NCBI GenBank assembly: GCA_025642065.1
Contig: JAODUP010000116.1
Coordinates: 567,001-631,000, forward strand
DNA: 64,000 bases
Origin: Paralvinella palmiformis
Lineage: Eukaryota; Annelida; Polychaeta; Terebellida; Alvinellidae
Direction: 5' to 3'
This document shows positions 1-12,400 of the stretch, in pieces; position 1 is the first letter of the stretch, and each line of letters starts with the position of its first letter. The notes under the pieces are model-generated. The model was not told where the DNA came from. It ran no database searches and saw only the letters and a program-made list of their open reading frames with translations. Made by a program: the position numbers and the translations under genes.

Positions 1-81
1 AAGCTATCAGCAACCTTATAGTTAACCACATTAGCAGCAAATGAATGCAGATGGACAAGTAACTCATCTGATTCTGACATA
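1..81 (-). CDS. SZT2: SZT2 exon 13 (cut by window edge)
   Basis: TTCCAG acceptor at 82-83. The first base completes AGT with exon 12. It reads SMSESDELLVHLHSFAANVV, matching the family's Q/E..D.ML.HLQSF block. It continues beyond base 1. Confidence 0.87.
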
Positions 82-3000
82 CTGGAAAATAAATATCTTA
101 TGGATTATTAAAGCAATTAGCATTTAACAACACACATCAGCATGGAAAAGCTATTTTGAATATAATCCTTTTATTTATTTCTTACGGCAACCAGGGGGAT
201 ATTCTAAGCTAATTCTAAACCTCTCAAAATCAAAGGGGATTTTATAAATGGCTGTGAATGGCCTGAAATATAAAGGTTGACACACCGTAATAGAAACAAC
301 AACACTGTTTAGATGTAACCCAGTAGTTACCTCTGTATGGTCTGCCAGTAAGTGAGCACTAGACCTACTCTGTAGGAGTTATGGAAACCTTTGTGCTTTA
401 AGTGACTGGTTATGTCTGTGATAAAGTGGTACGATCCCTCGACACTTATCTCTATATGGCTAAGGCACCTGTTAAAATGGATATGCATCAACAATGATGG
501 TTCAGTATCATAAAACTGACAATTCCTATATTCAATATATTCTTATTATCACCATCATTGGATTGGTTCATCAAACTAATTTACAACAAACATTGCATTT
601 ATCTACAGAATTTGTATTTAAATCAAGGCAGGTGGTCATATAAGTACATTAAACATGATTTAAACACTTATACACTTTTAGTCAAAAATAGACCATATTA
701 GAGAAAATAGAAATACAAAGTTTAGCTCAATAAACACACATTTGTAAAAAATAAAAACCATTCTCCAACAATTTATTCAAAACATTAATCTATAATCAAT
801 CCACACAACAACAACTACATACTTGTTAGCATTAATTGGCCAAACAGAAACAGCAACACAGTTAATGTTTACTCCAGGCCTCCATGGAAGCACAAGCCTA
901 ACCTCTATCTGGCTATCTCCTTAAAAATATTGAAGGTATGAGGTACATTTAAGTAAGAAACAAACTTGTTCATTAATCTCAAACAATAAGAGTCATACTA
1001 TGAGACAGGAAGCTAACAGAAGCCAAACCATATCTACCTTTGATAAGGGATACATTTTTGATGAAGTAGCCATCCCTAAGCCTACAAGATATCAGTGTGG
1101 ACAGTGAGATATGAAGATTTCTCTCTTTATGCTTCCTGGTATGTACAGATGATACAAGGTTTTCATCCTGACTTGAAATTTCAATTCTGTTCAATACAAA
1201 AACAAACCAAGTACGGGAAGTGCCTAAGCATTAGGTTATAATATTTCTGTAGTATAACAGCTAAGCTTCTTAATGGTGTAGAACTAAACTGAATACTACC
1301 TTGGTATGTCTTGAGGAGTTTGTGACATGAAGAATCCAGAAATATTTAGTAGCTTTTGCAATCTCTGTGTCAAGATGGATTGCTGCAATGGCAGCATACC
1401 TTCAACATCCATGTCCTAAAAATATTTCAAACAGGAAAGTAATATAATGACTTACATAACATGAATGAATACTAAACAGATGCTGACCTATATATATATA
1501 TATATATATATATATAACTTGGAGAAATTATGAAAGTGAGCTTTATATTAAATGTTTGCTAACAAGTGTTAATCATAAAATGTGAAATGACAAGTACAAC
1601 AATCCACAAAGGATATTATTTGAAAAGTTATACAAACAAAAGCTATTTATTACACTGTAATGTTTTAATTAGAAAAAATACAAGTCATACATACCAATGG
1701 CACTATAGAATTTAAATTTATTTATAGATCTAAAATGGCAGAATAAGTACAGTGTGTAACTGAGCAAAACAGTTAGTCCTATAGAAATGCCACTATACTG
1801 ATACTGGATCTAACCACTGTGTGATGTGTATCCAGAGTATATTTTAAAACTACTTTAAGACAGCTGCTAACACACTGAATTTTTTCTCCCAATGACTGGA
1901 TTTCTTGACCCTGAAATAGCACCGGCCATTAAGCTGACCCCCAAAATAAGGGTCAAAATGTTGACACAAAGTATTCTGACATCAAGAAACTGTGAAAGTT
2001 ACTCTCATGCTGAGATACTTTTGTTGCTGTTCTCACCTTTTAGAGAATCTTCACAGATTTAGGTTAGAGCTATTCCAGAAATAATTGTATGGGGGGGGGG
2101 GGGGTCCAGGAGGCACTTTTTTTTACCATCCATCACCCACAATTAATTTTTTTCCTAGACCCATCACTCAGGTTTAAAATTTTTTATTACACCCAACCAC
2201 CGATAATTTAAAATTTAGTTCACAAAAATATTCCCCGTTACAAAGTTACTTATAATAAAAAATTTCAGATTAATACACTTTATGTAGATTTGCTAATATA
2301 TCTCTTTTATGTGCATGATCTGTTAGCTTTCTAGAAGTATGCATTTGTGATAATATTCATCCTAGATTGTGTTTTAGTTAGTATTTGTTGTATGCCTACA
2401 AACCAAAGTATAAGGATATATTGTTCCCTGGAGCAATTGCCTATTTTGGCATTGGGCATTATAATGTCTCCCATATAAATTATGATAGTTTGCAAAATTC
2501 AAGTAGACATCAGGTTAAATGGTCTAAATAGGCAAAACACTGTGGTCTTCATGTCATTAGATTCAGACATATCTGGGGAATAAAATTCATCCTGGGGGAC
2601 ACTAGATCTTTTTACACTAGGCTTCACTGTTGACAACAAAACAATAATATTGTGTTCACATGATAATAATTCGTTATGTAGATGTAGTTAATCCCAATCT
2701 AAAATTCTACATTCATTTCACCAGTGTATACTTCAAAGTGGGAAGTCTCAAATTATTTCATAACTTTTTTCAATCCATTCCTTGGCCATAACGTACCACA
2801 AACATGTATTGCACATACTTCAGATGTCACTACCATTCACAATGATATTGACAAAAATAAAATGATTTTTTTGGTGTTAAGTTTTTATATTATCTCCACT
2901 GAGATTCATTTCTTTGTGATTCTCCATAAAACATACACAGTGTTCCAATGTCCAAGCACCCACCCACTACCATACATAGATTTGCACAAAACTGACCAAC

Positions 3001-3562
3001 AGTAATTATTATTTTTCTAGTCTATCCACTATCCATAATTTTTCTATTGCTCAGACCGCATCACCCATATATTATTCATAAAATTATAACTGGAATAGCC
3101 CTTACACACAATTCAAACAACATTAGCTGTAATTATAAATATATACTTCACCTGGCTATAACTGCCTTTATTACTTGATAGGAAAGAATGACTTAAAATG
3201 TGTGGTGTTCTTTATCAGAGCATAGGGAATTGATCAAATGACCGCAATATTCAAATAAACAATAAAATAAATCAATGGTTTCATGAAAAACTAAGCATAA
3301 TATCATGTAAAATGTTAGTAACATACCACATCTGGGAGTTTTGAATAGTAAACGCCATTTGTTGCTTCAGCTATGAATTCCATCAATTCTGGATATGGCA
3401 CATGTCCAAGACCAGACTGTAGTTGAAATCCACTACCCAGCTGTAGAAATGAACAGCTGATGGTGTGATGTCTTAGCTGCATCATCAGTGATTCAAACAG
3501 AGAATGGTCTGGGATACCGATCACACCATCTGTTATCACAATAATGCCTGAAATAAAATTTA

Positions 3563-3598
<36 letters not shown>

Positions 3599-4819
3599 GT
3601 AAATTGATAGGGAAATCATTTGAGTAATCATTCATCCAAATGTAAAGCACTTAATCAAAAATAGATTACATACCAACTTAATTACAATGTCTACTTACTG
3701 ATGTTGTGCCAGAAGGTAGCACTTCATTAAAACCTCAACATTTATTAATATTTATTTTCAATACATTACTGCCAACAATAATATTATGGATTCCAGCATG
3801 GGGTTATAAGGAAAATGTGATTATAATATTAAAAGTCTGACATATATGAATACCATTAACAATACCAAAAAAAACCAGTGACAGCATGGTTTTCTTCATT
3901 ATTCAAAACAGTGAAGGTTTCAGTATATATTCCATTCAATTTGTCATTTACTGTAATACCAGTCACTATGATAAACAAGTATGTTTATATATATAACAAA
4001 ATACAAAATGTTGTCCCCTCTTTTATACTTCATAAGAACTAGCCATCTATCTATATATTCAACCTGTGTATCTCTATATTCAATCCGTGTTTTTCTGACA
4101 CAGTGCTTGATCTTTCTAAAAAAAGTGAATTATAGTTGTCTCTTCCAGCCTTCATGCTATTACTCATCAACAGCATTTGACAGTTCTATCAAATGATATT
4201 TAATTCTAAGATTTTTAAAAATAAAAATAACATTACATGTTTTGTGTCCATGAGTGATAATCTACACTGAACTATTTTTAACAAAACTTTTATTTTGGTG
4301 AAGTTTTAATGCTTATTATGATCTATTTATTTCAAGACTAATCAGCTGAGATCTAACCATTAAATCTAAAGGTGCACATTAATAAGTAAGCTATATATGT
4401 ATTACACCTAGTAGTTTCAAATAAAATCAATTTGTATGTGATTATTTTACTACTCAGCAATCAGAATACAATTATATCAAATCTGATGGGTAAGAAGCCT
4501 GTTGTCTATAATGCTTTTTAATTCTAAAGCAAGCAATGAGTCATAACACACTTTGATATATATATATATATATATATATATCCCATACATGATATAAAAC
4601 ATCTGTTATATTGTGCCATGTTGGTTTGCATAAAAAGCACTGATAACATGCTTGCTTTTCTATATATATATGCATTTTCCAGGATTATGTAGTCTAACAC
4701 ATGACCTGTTAGAACTATATCTAGCCAATCATGGATTGTCAATGCATATCAAACAACTATCTGTATAGTATTATAAATGAGGCTTAAATTTAATGCATCC
4801 ACAGAAATAAACAATGTAA

Positions 4820-4855
<36 letters not shown>

Positions 4856-7800
4856 TTAGACATCAATATAAGACATTGCTCACCAGCCACACTATTTTCT
4901 GGAAGCAACTGTAGTGCCAGGATACCATATCTAAGGAGGTTTATAAAGCTAGCTTCTGGAGACATGACATACATCGCTGGATCTGAGGTATCTTCTCGAT
5001 CCAAACTGTCCTCAAACAATCCAAATGTTATCTTATCACCTTCAGCCTGCTGAATCAAAATAGTTATCTTAACTTTATAGTTAAACTGATAATACAGTAT
5101 CACCGAAATACTAAATGACAATACACAAGTAAACTAATATTAATCTATGATTCACACACACACACACAATCTGCTTCCCAACAAGATGTACTATTAATAT
5201 GAAACTAATCATATCACCTCATAATAATCTAAATCAGTTATCTCTTCAAAGCTTGAAGCCATTCTATTTTCAAAGCTTTCTAAATCCCTTCGAAGTTGAT
5301 CCAGAATAGTGTCCAAATTTTCCTCTGTTACAAGACAGCCTTGTAGTAGCACCTGAATATATCAAATAAATCAAGACATAAATGAACAGTGAGAAAGGAG
5401 ATGATAACCAGAGAATCAGATAAAGTGAGTGATTTCTCTGGCTAGCTTAAGCACTAGTCACATACAAGGCAGACATGGGGTCAATTCCATCTTGTCAATT
5501 CCATTTTGTCAACTCCAATCAATTCCATTTAGTCAATTTCAATTCCAAATTATATTGATCAATTCCAATTCCATTTTTTACTACTCCAGTCAGTGATTGG
5601 AGTAGGTACTTGGAATACCTACTCCGAGTAGTTTATATTCCAAGTAGGATTTAAAAAATTAAAAGTAAATTAATTTGTGGATTTAAATTTTTTATAGCAA
5701 ACCTCAATTCCAATTCCAAATTTATCAATTTCAATTCCATTTTTTTAAATAAGCAATTTCAATTCTGGTATTACCAATCAATTCCAATGCTGGAATTGAA
5801 TTGACTCCATTCCATGTCTGATATAGGGTATACATTTAAGATGAACATACACCCAAAACAATACACAGTTAATGTGGGAAATGCGAGTTAGATTTTAATC
5901 CATAACCTGAAGGTTTGCAGTGTACTACTCTAACCACTGCAGTATCAGAGAATCCAGAAAACATTTAACATTAATCAGTACTGTGCACGATAATAAATGC
6001 TAAATATAGCCAATGTTTTATGTCATTGTCAAACATTATCTAACCTCATTCTCTTTACAACTGATTAAAGATGTATGACATAAAACTGTAATGTATATCT
6101 TTGGCACAAACTTCACTTCACTTCCCGGTAACTTGAACTGCAACAAAGCAGAAAAAGACAACAAACAACATAAAATGGAATTAAAGTAAAAAAGTATGTG
6201 ATTTATCAAGGCACAGAAGAAATTAGAACAAATTAAAATAGTATTCCATCATAGGAAAAATACAGAAGTATATACTTACAATAAGGAATCGAATTTTTTT
6301 ATCGAAAGCATTAAAAAACATTCAATTTAAATAGAAATGTATTATATATAGTGTATAGCACTGTCATGGTACTTACAGACTTGGTTAGAGACTTTAGTGA
6401 TCTTTGCAGCTTAATAAAAGCTTCATCCAGCAGTACAGTACCAGAATGTAGATCCTGATCAAAAATATCATATCATATGATATAGACAACATGCTTTTAA
6501 TAGTAAATAAATTGAGAATATTATACTAAAAAATAAATTATAGAATATTTAAATTTAAATTTTATCTGCTTAAAATGAGTTTATCATCTACCTGTTACAA
6601 ACATAGAAAAAATTATGATTTAATTTTTTTTAAACACTGACTACATCTTGTGAAATATGTGTAGTTAATAAGTAAACATAAAAAAAAAATTACATTCAGA
6701 ATGCATCCATCAGCAAGAATAATGTGGATTCTATTAATTCCATATAAATACATCTATAATTATTGGTTATTGTAGAAACTAAGCTTTAAATTCAGGGTTG
6801 GTGGGTTTTCTTTACTGTTTAACACTGTTAATTAACGTTAGATACTGTCATGTAAAAACTATTTTTTACATATATTTGTAAAACACTCCCTTATCTTTAC
6901 AAATTTGCCTATTAGTGTAAAAATCACAATTATATCAAGTGTAACAAATTTTAAAGTGTCTGTTCATTGCAACACATATTATATGATGCACTGACCAGTT
7001 GAACAAGTGTGTTTATTTAATTGGTATAGAAAACTGATAAAATCTAATCTAGCAATTAATAATCTTACCAATTCCTCAAATCTATAACAATTAGATGTAA
7101 TTATTCCACTGTATCACCATACTATTATTCCTATCACCAATTCGAGATGAGACTCACTGACTATGATAATAATTTATGAATTTAAAAGGTAATCTTGTTA
7201 TCTGATGATCTACTGATCCCCCATTTCAACACTTTCTTGATGTGACTGTTGGCAAGAAGAAATATGCTAAATACAAAAAATGTGGTCATTAGCAAGCTAG
7301 CAATGCTACCAGAATGCAAGTTCATTACACAAGGCATTTGAAAGATTCTGCATCAAATCCCAAACCAGTTCATTATCAACAGAGAAACACCCAACGTCCA
7401 GATCCCATTTCAGATTGCTGCTGCTCAAACCACCTGATAATGAGACACAGATGGATGTTGACAGCCATCTTGTCAGGACAAGATTACCTGAATGTGCTTA
7501 CTTAATGAAGTACACTGGTGACGTAAAAATATTTTTACAGTAAAAAACACAACCATGTTTAAATCAAGAGTAATGTAACACATTTCAAAATCCTTCTGGT
7601 CATTGGAGTCAGCACTAAATAGTTTGTAGGTGATGCAGTTGAAATTATAATCACACTTGATGTAATTATTTTCAGAGAGAAACTTAGTTAATTTTTAGGT
7701 TTCTTTGTATTCTTATTTTTTACCCATGCCTTGCTGAATTCAAAACTTCAAATGGTTGCATTTCAATCAGGCAAAGTGTGTTAAGGTTAGATACCATGCT

Positions 7801-9439
7801 ACATCTGACACATTTACTGTTCAAGAGTAAAGCTACTCACCACAGCAGTGATAGAGGGACTTAAATCAAGAACATATACAAATCTGTAAGCTCTGGCTAG
7901 AAACATCAAAACAGTGGAAGGTGTCACTCTGTAGACAACCTTATCATTGAAGTCCAGGAGTGATCTGGGACCCTGTACTGACAACACCTGGAACTCTCCC
8001 AACCTCTCCTGAATGAATTAAGCAAAGTTGAGTGATTTTATATATGTATATAAACAAATACAGAGGTGTGTGTGTATGTGTGTTAAGAGACAGAAAGAGA
8101 ATTCAGTGCATATATCCAAAAGGTTACAACTCATAATTAAAATAACACATCAAACATCTTTTACCTCTTCATTGTGACAGCTAATGGGAGATGATGAGTT
8201 AAGATGACTAAGGTACCAATTAATACGACTGTTCCTTGATATTTTGTAGTCATCATTCATCAACAAGTACACCTCCTGAGCATTAACAACCTAGAATACA
8301 GATAAATCCATTAAAGTAATGACATATATAATTTAATTACCAGTACATAGAATAAATTTCAATTATCGGCTAACAATTTTTGTTTCACATATAACACCTG
8401 ATGTAATATACTGAACAGTAATATTAAGAGTACTGCTTGTTTTATACTGTAGCTAAGTTTATTTTATGCAGTAATTGCTGTAGCCATGAATTTATTTCAC
8501 TAAATGTTTCATCTGCCCATCAGAAAAGATAAAAAGTGAGTGGGATAGTGGTTTATAAAGCCTCAGCACTACTCACACCTGTGGATATATGGTCAGAGTG
8601 AATGGGTCAGATTCAAACTTACAACCTACAGGTGTGCCACACAATGCTCTAATCACTACACCATACAAATGATCCAGTTGCTTTATTTAGGCTTGTTAAT
8701 GGTCTCACCTGTGACTCACAGCATAAAATACTTTTGTAATAACATTATATCACCAGCTTAGGTTAAGTTGTTTCATGTGCAAAACAGACTATGTTCCAGC
8801 ACTGTTTTAATATAAAATGTTTCAACAAGTTTGATTGTTTTTTCTTTATTGCAGTTATTCTCCCTCAGACTAGTTTGTAGACTTTAAACAAAAACTTGCT
8901 TGAGAAAACTCACCTATAAAAATAAAACATGGTGTTAGACAACTAGCTCCCAGACAAGAGTTGGACATTTTTTATTTGTATATAAAGGAATGCCTGATAT
9001 ACCATTACCAGTATTGCATATCTTATAGTTGTCTAATACATATGACTCACTTTTTTTCTGATACAGATGAAAATGCTTGTTAATTCATATAAGTTTAGTT
9101 TTTAATTATCAGCTATCTTATAATATATGCCATACAGGCAGTATCTCTTTTCAGCCAACATACCTTTCAGTAATTGATCTGCATGCACAAGTTTAAGGAT
9201 AAAAAATTTCTGGAGATTTAATAACTGACAAAATTTTAATTTATGAACCACACCACCACCATATTATATACACAATAAAATATATATATTAAACTAATAA
9301 ACTGCTAAAATTGAAGAAAAAAAACAGACAATATTCATATCCATAAATTAAATTTAGCTAAGAACAAAAAATTACAATAAAAACATCAAGATAATTATTC
9401 CTATTGAAAGAACTCATATCAAAAGGATTTTTGTGAGAA

Positions 9440-9471
<32 letters not shown>

Positions 9472-12400
9472 CACACACATGCACACCAGTTATGGGTGCT
9501 TAGCTCATAATTATCTGAACTGAAGATATAATTTTTCAGTGATTTTCTGCAGTAAGACTACTGAAATTATTTCCATGCCATAGACTCTTTTTCCCATTCA
9601 TGTAAATTCAAAGTTTTAACACTCAGTATTGGTCATTATACTTATCACCCAGTGTGTCAAGTAGTTGATCTAAGCTAAGTAAACATTTATTAGGTGCTTA
9701 ATTACATAATAGAACAAACACACATACATGTGGATCGCTTTGTCATTCTTGCAACAACTGATGACTCAATAACCACCATCCATTGCACATGGCTCTGCTC
9801 ACGAAATAATTCCAATCACTTATATCTCACTTCATAGCTAATAAAGTAAATGTTTCCATATAAAACTGCTATGTTTCCAATATTATCATAAAAAACCTTG
9901 AAGCCCATACTGAACACATAACAGTATTAACACAAATCTTAAGCAAGAAGATTTCAAAATAGAATTCTTAGAGAGAAACTGGAGATCTTCCCAAGAGAAC
10001 AGCCAGGTGAATCACACAAGTTAGAGGGTTCTGTGATAATAGTGTGTCAGAGTCTCAAACAAGAATAAACATCCATTTAATGACCAACATAAAATCTGCA
10101 TCTGAATTTGATGGGATTTCCAATGTATGAATCATTGACACATCAAGGTTAGGTGGAGTGCAACAATTCATCATTCAAATTGGGACCAATAAACTCCCCT
10201 GGAGACAAACATGTGTATAAGACACACAAAACTAGCAATATTGATTCAAAACCAAAATAATTGTCATTACTATCTTCACTGAATATCTGTTCATGTGTCA
10301 TCATACAGGTTGTTGCCTTCTTCATCAGATTTGTCATACTGTTTAGCCCACACAGGGTTCATACACATTTTGAAATCTCAAATTCCATGACTTTCCAGGA
10401 TTTTCAATGACCTTCCAGTGTCAAATTCCAGGATCTTTTCAAAGAATTCGTGAACTCTTAATCCACGAAAATATACACCCATATTTTCAACGAAAGCAGG
10501 AGCACAGTAGACGGACATCAAACTAACACAAACACTGACTCAACATTTCAGAAGTACCGTGAACACAGAATTGCTGTATGCTTATAATAGGAAATATAGA
10601 TCTATAATAAAATGATAATTGTGAATGTCCAAATTCCAGGACTTTCAAAGACCTCTACAAAAATTCCATGTTTTCAAGGACCTGTATGAATCCTGCCACA
10701 ATACATCATCTTCCGTGCCATCTAAATCATTGCTGATTGAGCACTTCTTGAATGATTTAGTTGGGGCCTAATGATGGCAGGGTCGATTTAGTCCCAGGCT
10801 GTTTTCTCCCACTGTGTGATGATAGGTAACTGCTTCAGGTTGCCTGCTGCTGTGTGTTCATCTCCATAATTTTGTTTGAAATAGTTTATTAGTAGTTCCC
10901 ATGTGCCAGTTTTGAAAGTAATTAACAGAGTGTGTTTGATGTAATCATTTTCCTTTGATGTGGTTTCTATGGTCTTTCTTTGGGTGGCCTCATTTACTGT
11001 TCTGTTCAATTACACATGCTCACATATCTTGATAGTAAGGACTAGTTTTTGTGATCACATCATTAATTAGACCATCGGATGAAATAATCATGGCGGTTAT
11101 CACGATTAAGTTTGGATTTGAAAGCCAACAGAAAAAACACAAATATGGTAATAAATTTGTTTATTGTTACATATTCATTATTGATGTCGAAAAACAATAT
11201 TACTATATTTCCCACTAAATTATGCACAATATTACCTTCCCTTTTAGTATGACCCCCGTATAAGATGCACTCGATTTCGGTGTTATAAAAAGTGCGTGTG
11301 ATGTTACTATTCTCATGCTTTCAAGCAGAGAAGATATTTGGGGAAATGACATGACAAAAATTCATATTAAGTCAGATGACCTGATCTGAATCTACCAGCA
11401 GTTTTGTTAAGAAATAAAGATGGGGGGGGTCCAATAAAAAAATTCCAGGGTCAGATATTGGTAGATATCAATGCCCTACATTGGCACAAAAGCCAGGTCT
11501 CTACTTGAGACTAAGGGTGTCAAATGACCACAGACTTGGTCTTCATAGTTCACTTATAATACAACCCACAGCCTATACCTTAGAGTGGTGCCAAACTGTA
11601 TAATAATATTTAGATTAAACTTGTACAGCTGTATATGACAGTATTGGTTTGTTAAGTTTTATCTTCATAATGAAACTGCCTAAAAAGGGATGATAAGAAT
11701 TAACATATTCAAGATTTACATTATTTACCGGACTCCAGGAACATTTTTATAAAAAATACTAGTTATAATTCTTAATTTATATTTATCATATTTACAGAAT
11801 TGAAAACAAAAAACATCAATAGCAGGATGTACATAATTGTTTAAAGGTGACTCATTTTTCTAAATTGTAATACTTTGATTTCCACTTTCTGAGTTTTAAA
11901 TTAAATATCACTTCAGAATATATAACAGCAAAGTCTGAATAACTGCTGTCAGAAATAAAGCAAAATACACAATCATTTTCAGTAAATATGACTTTTGTAA
12001 TTACACCTGAAATCTCAACACATACATACATACACACACACACACTATAAATACAATGATTTGAAGATGATAAAAATGAATATGTACTGTAATCATCAGT
12101 GAGAATAAATATTGACCATATTCAATGCAATAATCCTGGACTCAGAGATCAGTTGTTATTTTTGAAACATGGAAGATCAATGCAGAAACTCTGGATAAAG
12201 ATTTATGTGTGAAGTTTCTAGATGAATGAGGGGCAAATTATTTTGAATGGTAATCGGGTAGTGACACTTGCACAAATAGTAGATCAGCCAGTCCAACAGG
12301 GAAGCTTTTAATACTGATAAACTGTGCCAGGTTAATGCTGCCTAGAGGCAGCCATTTGAAACTAGCACAAAATTTAGCTAATTCTTCATTATGCTGCCTT

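Noticed and set aside
175..280. Minus-strand open stretch between a TTTCAG and a GTAAG considered as an SZT2 exon
   Set aside because: Its phase does not fit exons 12 and 13, which join directly with matching homology.
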